50,464 nt of DNA from an uncultured Prolixibacteraceae bacterium (lineage in GTDB: Bacteria; Bacteroidota; Bacteroidia; Bacteroidales; Prolixibacteraceae), in contig CAJXZG010000030.1 of the NCBI GenBank assembly GCA_913063265.1, positions 1 through 50,464 on the forward strand, given 5' to 3'. Below the pieces are notes generated by a model, which saw only the letters and a list, made by a program, of their open reading frames with translations, was not told the DNA's origin and ran no database searches. Shown here in pieces: positions 9,709 to 17,549 of the stretch. Position numbers and translations under genes: made by a program. Every line of letters begins with the position of its first letter. The stretch's first letter is position 1.

Positions 9709-10413
9709 ACGCATAAAACGTTTATCACTCCTGACATGAAATTGTCGGGATTGATTAATGAAAATTCTTCATTATTATTATTACTCGAACATTTTGAAGT
9801 TGATTTTGCTGTAAAAGACAGAACAGTAGAACAATTATGTACTGAAAACAAAATCGACCTCGCTGTTTTTTTAGTCATTGGAAACCTTTACAATGGATTT
9901 TACCCCGATGAAAAAGAGATAAACTCATTAACGGACATTACTTCCATAATTAGGTTTTTGAAAAACAGCCACAGGTTTTATAAGAATGATAAGTATCCTG
10001 AGCTTAGATATTTTATTCAGCAACTTCATGAAAAACATGATTCTGAGGATATTCTTTTAATAGAAAAGTTTTTTAACGATTATTTCGAAGAAGTACTTGA
10101 ACATCTCGATTACGAGGATGGTGTGGTTTTCCCGTATATTATCAGACTAATTGAAGAAGGAAAAATACCTCAAAACAGTGATTTTTCGGCCAATGATTAC
10201 AGGGATCATCACAGTGATATTGAAACCAAACTTACCGATTTAAAAAATTTGCTGCTTAAATACATTTCATTGAAAAATGACTTTTCGGTTCGCAGAAAGT
10301 TTATGTTTGGATTATTTGAACTGGAATTTGACCTGAATATTCATTCAATAGTTGAAGATAAAATTCTTTTGCCATTGGTAGGTAAAATTGAAGTCGAGCC
10401 GGCGAATGGATAA
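9700..10413 (+). CDS. Hemerythrin-like protein with RIC/DUF542-type N-terminus
   Basis: 237 aa. Residues ~13-55 resemble the short N-terminal domain of ScdA/RIC iron-sulfur repair proteins (helical, with E-Q-L-C containing Cys47). Residues ~85-225 form a hemerythrin-like four-helix bundle with S-H-x-x-Y (His91), H-x-x-x-E (His135, Glu139), D-H-H (170-171) and H-x-x-x-x-D (His215, Asp220), enough ligands for a carboxylate/histidine diiron site. Such proteins bind or sense O2 or NO, or repair Fe-S centres. No signal peptide is seen, so it is probably cytoplasmic. Its stop overlaps the ATG of the next regulator by 8 bp, indicating translational coupling and a shared role. The start codon lies inside an FNR-type box; an internal Met13 (9736) is an alternative start. 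Confidence 0.8.
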   Translation: MYQTHKTFITPDMKLSGLINENSSLLLLLEHFEVDFAVKDRTVEQLCTENKIDLAVFLVIGNLYNGFYPDEKEINSLTDITSIIRFLKNSHRFYKNDKYPELRYFIQQLHEKHDSEDILLIEKFFNDYFEEVLEHLDYEDGVVFPYIIRLIEEGKIPQNSDFSANDYRDHHSDIETKLTDLKNLLLKYISLKNDFSVRRKFMFGLFELEFDLNIHSIVEDKILLPLVGKIEVEPANG

Positions 10414-10996
10414 AAACAGGATAAATATCGCAATTCTTGAACCTTCACAAATCATCTACGAAGGATTATCAAATATTTTACTGAAGTTCAAAAAGAATTT
10501 CTATATCTATCGTTTTAATGATTTGGAGGAATTAAAACATTCCTTTTCCAAACTCGAATTAAATATCGCAATTATAAATCCTTCTGCCATACAAAATAAA
10601 TTAACAGATTTTGTTAAGCTTAAAAACACCAGCAGGGGAATTTTATGGATTGCATTGATTTATTCATTTTTCGATAACGAACTTCTTCAAAAGTTTGATG
10701 ATGAATTAACCATTAATTCATCACGTGATCAAATACTAAATAAAATCGGACAGAGTGTTAATACTGCTGTAAATAGTCAAATTGAAGAATTAAGTGAAAG
10801 AGAAATAGAGGTATTAATTCAGATGGTTGCCGGACTTTCGAACAAGGAAGTTGCCGATAAACTAAATATCAGTATTCATACGGTCATTAGTCATAGAAAA
10901 AATATCACTGAAAAAACAGGGATTAAAAGTCTTTCGGGTTTAACTATTTATGCCATTTCCAAAAAAATAATCCCTTTGGAAAATACTTCAATTTGA
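10406..10996 (+). CDS. LuxR-type regulator with degenerate receiver domain
   Basis: 196 aa from the ATG at 10406; a TTG at 10388 is in frame but less likely. Residues ~6-115 look like a receiver domain, but the phospho-acceptor strand reads N-I-A-I-I-N-P-S with Asn58 where Asp is expected, and the acidic pair after strand 1 is reduced to a single Glu (I-L-E-P-S). Phosphorelay control is therefore unlikely. Residues ~128-180 are a clear LuxR/GerE helix-turn-helix (L-S-E-R-E-I-E-V-L, G-L-S-N-K-E-V-A-D-K-L, H-T-V-I-S-H-R-K-N). The gene overlaps the hemerythrin-like gene by the ATGGATAA junction, so that protein is the obvious candidate input (inference). Targets could be the adjacent porin/FMN-binding unit. 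Confidence 0.85.
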   Translation: MDKNRINIAILEPSQIIYEGLSNILLKFKKNFYIYRFNDLEELKHSFSKLELNIAIINPSAIQNKLTDFVKLKNTSRGILWIALIYSFFDNELLQKFDDELTINSSRDQILNKIGQSVNTAVNSQIEELSEREIEVLIQMVAGLSNKEVADKLNISIHTVISHRKNITEKTGIKSLSGLTIYAISKKIIPLENTSI

Positions 10997-11024
10997 CTGC
11001 GAGGATTTTTCTAATACTAATTTG

Positions 11025-11115
11025 ATTATAAAATGCCGTATTGGATATGCAGTTTATTTTTCGTTTGTACAAGGCGAAAAATTAAAGCATAGCCTTAGCT
11101 CGTTTCACTTTTTGA
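11025..11115. other. Unclassified intergenic segment with nested short inverted repeats
   Basis: The stretch contains TTTTTCG...CGAAAAA (around 11057-11080) and AAGGC...GCCTT (around 11071-11096), with no ORF. Its texture resembles an intergenic repeat relic, but no second copy was noticed in this window. Confidence 0.25.
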
Positions 11116-11158
11116 TATAAATTCATTTTCACTACTTTTTATGACCTACATAAATAAA

Positions 11159-11178
11159 AATCCCAATTAATTGGGATT
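11159..11178. promoter_or_regulatory. Perfect 20-bp palindrome abutting the porin promoter
   Basis: AATCCCAATT is followed directly by AATTGGGATT with no spacer. Its right edge overlaps the -33 TTG of the porin promoter (11177-11179). The position fits an operator. On the minus strand it is followed by a T-rich run, so a fossil terminator is the alternative. Confidence 0.45.
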
Positions 11179-11207
11179 GTAAGAAATTTGGTCTGAATAT
11201 ACTTTTG
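11177..11207 (+). promoter_or_regulatory. Promoter of the porin/FMN-binding unit
   Basis: TTG at 11177-11179, a 20-nt spacer, then TACTTTTG at 11200-11207 fit the Bacteroidota -33/-7 consensus exactly. The predicted transcription start (~11214) supports the ATG at 11241 rather than an upstream TTG at 11205. Confidence 0.7.
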
Positions 11208-11240
11208 CCCCCATCAAAAACCTTATTAAATAATTTCAAA

Positions 11241-12440
11241 ATGAAAAATATTATTCTGATTTTCGGAATGTTGCTGGTGACATTACAATTAGAGGCACAG
11301 TCAGATACTCTGCCTTCCAATTACTATGTAAACAGTGCCGAAAAAATGTTAATGACCAATGGTAACCTAAAAATTGGGGGTTATGGCGAAGTTCACTATA
11401 ACCAACCGGTTTCGTCAGGCCAGATGAAAAACGGAAAACTCGATGTACACCGTTTTGTGATGATGTTAGGGTACCAGTTTAACAATCGCCTGCAATTTGT
11501 TACCGAACTCGAATTTGAACATGTAAAAGAGATTTATGTTGAACAGGCTTTTTTACAATATAAACTCAATAATTTTATCAACCTGCGTGGAGGATTGATT
11601 TTAACTCCAATGGGGATTGTAAACGAATACCACGAGCCTACCACCTTTAATGGTGTTGAACGTCCGTTAATCGACAGCAAAATTGCACCTTCAACATGGC
11701 GCGAAATTGGAATAGGAGCAACCGGGGTAATTCTGCCGGCTTCTTTAAAATACCAGGCTTATATAATGAATGGATTCAAAAGTTTTGACGGACAGGCCAG
11801 AATTGGTGGTTCAAGCGGTTTGCGTGGCGGAAGACAAAAAGGGGCCGAATCGTTTATGAGTGCGCCAAACTTTAGTGCTAAAGTTGAGTATTTTGGAATT
11901 CGTGGATTAAACCTTGGTTTATCGGGTTATTTTGGAAATACCCAAAGTACACTATATAACGGAATTGATAAAAACGATGAACCAGCCATTGCCACTGCTG
12001 ACTCCTCGGTAGTTGGAATTTCTATGGTGGGAGCTGATGCCCGTTACTCTATTAAAGGTTTAAAAGTTACCGGACAATTGTATTACACAAGTTTGTCGAA
12101 CACCGGGCAATACAATGCATTTACTTCCGATAAAAACGGAGGAGATTTAGGAAGTTCGATGTTTGGTTACTATGTGGATTTAAGTTACGATGTACTGCGT
12201 ACTGCAAAAACAAAAATGCAACTTTACCCCTTTGTTCGTTACTCAAACTACGATACGCATCATACAGTTCCGTCTAATATTGAAAAGAATTTGAAATACA
12301 AAAACGATGTAATTACAACCGGTTTGTCTTTCTTTCTTACTAAAGATGCAGTTTTAAAAGCCGATATGCAGTTTATTAAAAACGGTGCATCAGATAGTTA
12401 CGCAACTACCTTTAATGCCGGATTTGGTATCATGTTTTAA
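11241..12440 (+). CDS. Outer-membrane porin-like beta-barrel protein
   Basis: 399 aa from the ATG at 11241. The signal peptide (residues 1-20) ends L-E-A-Q. The mature part shows alternating aromatic/hydrophobic strands typical of a 16-18-stranded porin, beginning with I-G-G-Y-G-E-V-H-Y-N and ending with an aromatic C-terminal strand (A-G-F-G-I-M-F). It resembles the phosphate-selective porin O/P or 'porin' families annotated in Bacteroidota. Its cargo cannot be inferred. The FMN-binding gene begins 12 bp downstream, so the two are very likely co-transcribed. A full promoter and a palindrome lie upstream. Confidence 0.8.
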   Translation: MKNIILIFGMLLVTLQLEAQSDTLPSNYYVNSAEKMLMTNGNLKIGGYGEVHYNQPVSSGQMKNGKLDVHRFVMMLGYQFNNRLQFVTELEFEHVKEIYVEQAFLQYKLNNFINLRGGLILTPMGIVNEYHEPTTFNGVERPLIDSKIAPSTWREIGIGATGVILPASLKYQAYIMNGFKSFDGQARIGGSSGLRGGRQKGAESFMSAPNFSAKVEYFGIRGLNLGLSGYFGNTQSTLYNGIDKNDEPAIATADSSVVGISMVGADARYSIKGLKVTGQLYYTSLSNTGQYNAFTSDKNGGDLGSSMFGYYVDLSYDVLRTAKTKMQLYPFVRYSNYDTHHTVPSNIEKNLKYKNDVITTGLSFFLTKDAVLKADMQFIKNGASDSYATTFNAGFGIMF

Positions 12441-12452
12441 TCCAGGTTAAAA

Positions 12453-13004
12453 ATGTTAAGATATTTAATACTTATTTGTTTTATCGCATTTAATCTCAAT
12501 GCTTTTGCTTTCTATAATGTTGATTATCAGAATAAAAGGCTTGTCAATAACCTGAAAAAGTTTGGAGTACATGAATTATCAAATCTTGAAGAGATTGAAG
12601 TAACTGGTGAAACAGGATTTAAGTCGGGAAAGATTTACAAAGTAACGGATAATGCAGAAAGTGCCAGGGTTAAATATATTTTTGTGGGAAGAGTAAACAG
12701 TTGCCGGACAGGAGGTTGTGATGAAGCATTGAGCGAAGAAAGTATGGAGTCGGAATATTTTGATTATTTTATTTTCTTCGATAATAACAAATCGGTAAAA
12801 CTGGTTGAAGTTTTTAACTATCAGGCCACGCATGGTTACGAGGTTACTGCCAAAGGATGGTTAAAACAGTTTGTTGGATTTTCGGGTAATGACTCGTTAA
12901 TTGTAAACAAAAACATCGATGGAATCAGTGGCGCAACAATTTCGGTTCACGCCTTAACTTTGGATGTTCAGGAAAAAACACGAATTCTTAAATCTATTGA
13001 ATAG
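12453..13004 (+). CDS. Exported FMN-binding (flavinylated) protein
   Basis: 183 aa. The signal peptide (~1-19) is followed by a domain related to RnfG/NqrC FMN-binding domains. The hallmark D-G-I-S-G-A-T (SGAT at 159-162) places Thr162 as the likely site of phosphoester-linked FMN, normally attached by ApbE outside the cytoplasm. A Cys pair in N-S-C-R-T-G-G-C (Cys84, Cys89) lies before the flavin motif, in a region that could form a disulfide or bind a cofactor. The product should be a periplasmic electron carrier or redox enzyme. It shares a unit with the porin gene (12-bp gap). No apbE or rnf/nqr gene is in the window. The partner reductase is unknown; the PepSY-type membrane protein at 18373 is a possible but unproven candidate. 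Confidence 0.85.
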   Translation: MLRYLILICFIAFNLNAFAFYNVDYQNKRLVNNLKKFGVHELSNLEEIEVTGETGFKSGKIYKVTDNAESARVKYIFVGRVNSCRTGGCDEALSEESMESEYFDYFIFFDNNKSVKLVEVFNYQATHGYEVTAKGWLKQFVGFSGNDSLIVNKNIDGISGATISVHALTLDVQEKTRILKSIE

Positions 13005-13035
13005 AAACAACTACAAATAGCATTTTTAAAGTTAC

Positions 13036-13067
13036 CGGGATTGTACCTCAATGGGCAATCCCGTTTT
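13036..13067 (+). terminator. Terminator after the FMN-binding gene
   Basis: Arms CGGGATTG (13036-13043) and CAATCCCG (13056-13063) form an 8-bp stem with a 12-nt loop, followed by TTTTGTTT. It lies between convergent genes. Confidence 0.8.
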
Positions 13068-13079
13068 GTTTAATACTGT

Positions 13080-15413
13080 TTAGTTAAATATTTTTATCCC
13101 GATAAAGAAATTGCGGGGTTTGGCCGGACCATAAATATATCCGCTGTCGCGGTATTTTCCCGAATCAAAATCGTTTTGATACTGATTAAAAATATTACCT
13201 ACACCACCAAAGAATTCAAAAGATGTATCAATTCGATTGGAAGTTGCGATATAGGAGATCTTTATATTTGCTTCAAAAAATGATGGAGTTTCAAAAAGTT
13301 CATCCTGTTCAATTGTTCCCGGGTCACCGGCCAGTCCATAGTGGGGTACCAGCATACTTCCGGTATAAACTCCTGATAATGTGGTTTTAAATTTTTCGTT
13401 TGGAGTCCATGTTAACGTTAAATATCCATAATCATTAGGAGTTCTTAAATATTTTTTTTCACCGGGCAACTCTTCCGACCATTGAACCGGCTCATCGTAT
13501 AAACTTTGCTGAAGAGTAATTCCGGCTTCAGCCTGGACTTTTCTATTATAGTTTGCTCTTAATTCAATGGTTGTACCGACCACATGACTATTCCCGCCAT
13601 TACGTTTTTCCATTATTGAATTTCCCTCTTCATCATTGTCTATTTCTTCCAAAACAAAAGCGTCTTTTAATTGAGTAAAAAATCCTTCAACGGTTAAACC
13701 ATAAATGTGTTTTTCGGTAGGTTTATCCCAATTTAAAGAAGCTGTCCAGCTTTGTGATTTTTCTTCGGTTAAATCGTCTGCCAAAACAACTCTCTTAATT
13801 CCGCCTCCTGCAAATGCGATATGCATATCGGCATCAAATGCTTGCGGGGCACGAAATCCGGTTGACCAGGACAAGCGCAATTGGGCATCTGTTGTTGGTT
13901 TGTATAAAAACGATACACGCGGATTAAAAATCATATTTTTTACAAAATTATGTTTGTCGGCTCTTACTCCGGCCAGCAGGGTAGTTTTTTTACTGATCGC
14001 CCAATCACTTTGAATAAATGTTCCAAAATTCCTTGTATTTTGATCGATTAGATAATCATAAGTTTTTATTTCATCAAAAACATCATCTACAACATATTCG
14101 GCTCCAAATGTCAGAATATTTACTCCGTTTAGAAAATCATCGAGTGTGTGATTAAGCTGAGAACCAAATTGGAAGGTGTAATTTTTAGAAATTCCGTATG
14201 GTGGATTAGCATTGTATTCAATTTTACCCTCTTCATCGTCAGGAGAGATTCCTGTAAAATGTTTACGGTTTGTATTTTGTCCCGCTGCGTAAACCACAAA
14301 CGTGGTTTGGTTGTCTTTGCTGGTTAATTCATAATCAATACCTCCGGTTAAAATATTGTGCGTTCTTTCTTCCGACTGTTCCGCCAGATACGAAGGTTTG
14401 TCAACCATTTCGCCTCCATACCTGAATTCATACATGCTCGAGAAACTGGCTTCAATTTTTTGGTTTTCGTCCAAATTGAAAAAGGAATTTAGGCCAAAAG
14501 AATTGTTGGTTAATTCCGGAAGTTCTGAAAAATTGTCACCGTTATGGTCATACCAATCACGTTTTTTATAAGTGGTATATAAGGCCATACCGGCATTTCT
14601 TTTTTGAGAAAGTGCAGTTAAAGTACCATTTACCGAAAAATCATTGGCGTCGTTTCCAATAACCGAATTATTTAATGCAACCTGATAAGAGTTTCGTTGC
14701 GGCATTTTAGTAATGATATTTACCGTTCCACCTATGGCACTTGAACCGTATAATGCTGACGCACCCCCTCTTACAACTTCAATGCGTTCAACCATTTCTG
14801 TTGGCATTTGCTCTAATCCGTACAAGCCGGTTAATGGGCTGAAAACCGAACGGCTGTTTATCAATATCTGGCTGTAAGCACCACCTAAACCATTCATTCT
14901 GAGTTGTGAATAATTGCAGGTTTGACAATCAGTTTCCATCCTTAAACCGGGTTGAAAATTTAGTGACTCCGCAATGGTTTGAGCAGCTACATTTTCAATA
15001 GTCTTGGAATCCATTACTCCTACGATTACAGCACTTTCAGTTTGTCGTTTAAAAGTTTTTGTTCCTGTTACAACAACTTCATCAACTTTTAAAAATTCCT
15101 CTTCGAGTTCAAATTTTACTTCGAGTGTTTTATTGCGCTCAATGTTGACAACTTTTTTTTCGATTTTATACCCCACTATTTTAGCAACCAGCGTATATTC
15201 TCCAATGGGCAAATCTACCAGCATATAGTGTCCGGTTATATCGGTGGTTGTTCCAATAGTAGTATTTTCAAGATATATATTTACAAAAGGAATATGTTCG
15301 CCCCGGGAAACAACATGTCCGGTAATCACTGCATCGCTGTGTTGATCTTGTGCCTGAACCAGGTTTGAAATAAAAATGAGTAGAATCAGGAAGGATAAAA
15401 TAAACTGTTTCAT
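13080..15413 (-). CDS. TonB-dependent outer-membrane receptor with CxxC plug motif
   Basis: 777 aa from the ATG at 15411-15413; the ORF extends upstream only through a TTG. Order of domains: signal peptide (~1-22), carboxypeptidase-regulatory-like domain (~28-100), a D-E-V-V-V-T-G-T TonB-box-like strand (~111-118), a plug domain (~120-235) with V-E-R-I-E-V-V-R-G-G-A-S-A-L-Y-G-S-S-A-I-G-G-related sequence, and a 22-strand barrel ending in F-F-I-G-I-K-I-F-N. The plug carries D-C-Q-T-C (Cys163, Cys166), which may be redox- or metal-active. The barrel lacks SusC features and no SusD partner is adjacent, so the ligand is more likely a metal complex, haem or siderophore than glycans (inference). 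It is convergent with the FMN-binding gene. Confidence 0.9.
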   Translation of the reverse strand: MKQFILSFLILLIFISNLVQAQDQHSDAVITGHVVSRGEHIPFVNIYLENTTIGTTTDITGHYMLVDLPIGEYTLVAKIVGYKIEKKVVNIERNKTLEVKFELEEEFLKVDEVVVTGTKTFKRQTESAVIVGVMDSKTIENVAAQTIAESLNFQPGLRMETDCQTCNYSQLRMNGLGGAYSQILINSRSVFSPLTGLYGLEQMPTEMVERIEVVRGGASALYGSSAIGGTVNIITKMPQRNSYQVALNNSVIGNDANDFSVNGTLTALSQKRNAGMALYTTYKKRDWYDHNGDNFSELPELTNNSFGLNSFFNLDENQKIEASFSSMYEFRYGGEMVDKPSYLAEQSEERTHNILTGGIDYELTSKDNQTTFVVYAAGQNTNRKHFTGISPDDEEGKIEYNANPPYGISKNYTFQFGSQLNHTLDDFLNGVNILTFGAEYVVDDVFDEIKTYDYLIDQNTRNFGTFIQSDWAISKKTTLLAGVRADKHNFVKNMIFNPRVSFLYKPTTDAQLRLSWSTGFRAPQAFDADMHIAFAGGGIKRVVLADDLTEEKSQSWTASLNWDKPTEKHIYGLTVEGFFTQLKDAFVLEEIDNDEEGNSIMEKRNGGNSHVVGTTIELRANYNRKVQAEAGITLQQSLYDEPVQWSEELPGEKKYLRTPNDYGYLTLTWTPNEKFKTTLSGVYTGSMLVPHYGLAGDPGTIEQDELFETPSFFEANIKISYIATSNRIDTSFEFFGGVGNIFNQYQNDFDSGKYRDSGYIYGPAKPRNFFIGIKIFN

Positions 15414-15483
15414 GAAAAAGTTCAATTTTTGATTTTGTGCTATAAACAGATTTTTTTATAAAATGTTGCAAAAAATTTTTCGA

Positions 15484-15491
15484 CAAATTTA
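15484..15491 (-). promoter_or_regulatory. -7 box upstream of the TonB receptor gene
   Basis: TAAATTTG on the minus strand matches TAnnTTTG. The nearest -33-like TTG (complement of 15508-15510) is only 16 nt away, shorter than the usual 19-21, so support is moderate. Confidence 0.4.
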
Positions 15492-15626
15492 AATAATTAG
15501 AGATAAGCAAGAGGTTAAATTTTTAATAAAGATATAGTTTATAACATTTATTCTCTTTGATATTCAACCAATCTATATGATTTTTTGTTAACATTTTTAA
15601 AATAAGACAACCAGGTATTTTGTTGT

Positions 15627-15642
15627 AATCATTTAAATGATT
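15627..15642. promoter_or_regulatory. AT-rich 16-bp palindrome upstream of the SlyD-like gene
   Basis: AATCATTTAAATGATT is a perfect palindrome ending 38 bp before the ATG at 15681. It could be an operator; chance is also plausible given its AT content. Confidence 0.3.
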
Positions 15643-15680
15643 TATTTTACGTGAAATCTGAAAATTAAATTTTTGAAAGT

Positions 15681-16271
15681 ATGTTGGAAATAGGAAAATA
15701 CGCCATGGTAACGTTGACATACGATTTACGTATTGATAACGAAAACGGTGAAATGGTTGAGCAGGCAACTGAAACAAAACCATTGCAGTTTTTATATGGT
15801 GCGGGAACTATGTTGCCAAAATTTGAATCACATTTAGCAGGCCTTCATGAAGGAGAGCCTTTTTCGATACATCTTAGTAAAAATGATGCTTACGGTGAGG
15901 TAAATCATGAAGCTGTTGTTGAATTGCCAAAGCATGTGTTTTTGGTTAACGACAAGTTTGATGATGAATTAATTAAAGTTGGAAACACTGTTCCTATGAT
16001 GAGTAGTAACGGCCAGCGGTTAAACGGATTGGTACTTGATGTAAATGAAGAAACTGTAAAAATGGATTTTAATCATCCCCTGGCGGGCGAAGATTTGTTT
16101 TTTGCAGGAAAGGTACTTGAAGTGAGAGAGGCATCAGATGAGGAAGTAGCTCAGATTCTTTCTGGTGGAGGTGGTTGCGGTTGCGGAAGCGGAAGCAGTT
16201 GCGGAACCGGTTGTGACGATGAGTCTTGCAGTCCGGGTGACTCAGGCGGTGGCTGCGGGTGTGGCTGCTAA
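15681..16271 (+). CDS. slyD: SlyD-like FKBP prolyl isomerase with 8-Cys metal tail
   Basis: 196 aa, cytoplasmic (no signal peptide). It is an FKBP-type peptidyl-prolyl isomerase with an inserted flap chaperone domain: FKBP core at ~1-65 and ~130-150 (L-Q-F-L-Y-G-A-G-T-M-L-P-K-F-E, A-Y-G-E), insert-in-flap at ~70-125. The last ~35 residues are Gly/Cys-rich with eight cysteines, whereas the preceding ~160 residues contain none. In E. coli SlyD a His/Cys-rich tail binds nickel and other metals and aids hydrogenase maturation; here the tail is purely Cys-based, favouring soft metals such as Cu(I), Zn or Ni. No hydrogenase genes are nearby. The gene is monocistronic with its own terminator. Confidence 0.9.
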   Translation: MLEIGKYAMVTLTYDLRIDNENGEMVEQATETKPLQFLYGAGTMLPKFESHLAGLHEGEPFSIHLSKNDAYGEVNHEAVVELPKHVFLVNDKFDDELIKVGNTVPMMSSNGQRLNGLVLDVNEETVKMDFNHPLAGEDLFFAGKVLEVREASDEEVAQILSGGGGCGCGSGSSCGTGCDDESCSPGDSGGGCGCGC

Positions 16272-16307
16272 TATTCATTTTGATTATTAGTTCAATTTAA
16301 TTATTTT

Positions 16308-16346
16308 AACCTCGTTTTCTTTTAGAAAGGGAAAACGAGGTTTTTT
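16308..16346 (+). terminator. Terminator after the SlyD-like gene
   Basis: A 12-bp perfect stem has arms AACCTCGTTTTC (16308-16319) and GAAAACGAGGTT (16331-16342), with an 11-nt loop and a T run through 16346. Confidence 0.9.
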
Positions 16347-16474
16347 ATATTAAAATCTCGACATTACATACCTAACTGATAACCAAAGAAAATCTTTAGT
16401 TACTTAAGTTAAGCGTGTCAGTTTAGTAAATACTTCTCAGTTTTCTGGGAAATCTAAAAAGTTAGTTACAGATA

Positions 16475-17548
16475 GTGAATACATTTGGACATATATTTCG
16501 TCTTACAAGTTTTGGCGAATCACACGGTAAAGGAATTGGTGGCATAATTGATGGTTGTCCGGCAGGGTTGGAATTGGATATTGAAAAGATTCAGGAGGAC
16601 CTGGCCAGAAGAAAACCGGGACAGTCAAAAATTACAACTCAACGAAAAGAACCGGATCAGGTTGAATTTATTTCAGGAGTTTTTGAAGGAAAAACACAGG
16701 GTACACCAATAGCCTTTGCAATTTGGAATAAAGATCAACATTCCAAAGATTATAATAACCTAAAAGATGTATTCAGACCGTCTCATGCCGACTACACCTA
16801 CATTCAAAAGTATGGTACCCGTGATCATCGCGGAGGAGGACGATCTTCGGCAAGAGAAACAATTGCAAGAGTAGTAGCAGGTGCAATTGCTAAACAGATT
16901 TTGGCAAAAGCCGGTGTTTCTGTCCAGGCTTTTGTTTCACGTGTAGGTGAGGTGGAGCTAAAAAAATCGTATACCGAATTGGATTTAAGCAAAACGGAAA
17001 ATAACATAGTAAGATGTCCGGATGAGGCAACGGCAAAGAAAATGATATCCCGTATTGAAGCAGCTTCAAAAGACCGGGACACAGTTGGAGGAGTAATAAC
17101 AGGAGTTGCCAAAGGAATTCCAGCAGGCTGGGGTGAACCTGTTTTTAATAAATTACATGCCGATCTGGGTTTTGCAATGCTAGGTATTAATGCAGTTAAA
17201 GGATTTGAGTATGGATCCGGATTTAACGGAACAAAACTTAGCGGTTCGCAGCATAACGATGTTTTTATAAAAACAAAGGATGGAGTTCGTACCAAAACCA
17301 ATAACTCGGGTGGAATTCAGGGAGGAATCTCCAATGGAGAAGATATTTATTTTAATGTAGCTTTTAAACCTATAGCAACTTTATTAAAGGAGCAAAATAC
17401 TGTTGATGTAAACAGTAATGAGATTAAAATAAATCCAAAAGGAAGGCACGATCCCTGTGTGCTGCCGCGAGCAGTACCTATTGTTGAAGCAATGGCAGCA
17501 TTGGTTCTTGTCGACCATTATTTATTAAGTAAACTAAACTCAATTTAA
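16475..17548 (+). CDS. aroC: Chorismate synthase AroC
   Basis: 357 aa with a GTG start at 16475, which yields the canonical [17 protein letters not shown]. The enzyme removes phosphate from EPSP to form chorismate, the last shared step of aromatic amino acid synthesis, using reduced FMN. Conserved marks are [20 protein letters not shown], the [14 protein letters not shown] signature, and the C-terminal R-H-D-P-C near the end. Length is typical. A DUF134 gene starts 1 bp after the stop, so the two are almost certainly co-transcribed. Confidence 0.97.
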   Translation: MNTFGHIFRLTSFGESHGKGIGGIIDGCPAGLELDIEKIQEDLARRKPGQSKITTQRKEPDQVEFISGVFEGKTQGTPIAFAIWNKDQHSKDYNNLKDVFRPSHADYTYIQKYGTRDHRGGGRSSARETIARVVAGAIAKQILAKAGVSVQAFVSRVGEVELKKSYTELDLSKTENNIVRCPDEATAKKMISRIEAASKDRDTVGGVITGVAKGIPAGWGEPVFNKLHADLGFAMLGINAVKGFEYGSGFNGTKLSGSQHNDVFIKTKDGVRTKTNNSGGIQGGISNGEDIYFNVAFKPIATLLKEQNTVDVNSNEIKINPKGRHDPCVLPRAVPIVEAMAALVLVDHYLLSKLNSI

Positions 17549-17549
17549 T

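Noticed and set aside
15523..15783. Minus-strand ORF of 86 codons across the SlyD-like gene start
   Set aside because: It overlaps the start of a certain gene, has low-complexity AT-driven composition and no recognisable domain.
16825..17301. Minus-strand ORF of 158 codons opposite aroC
   Set aside because: It lies wholly inside aroC and shows only a Ser/Pro/Ala-rich shadow translation.
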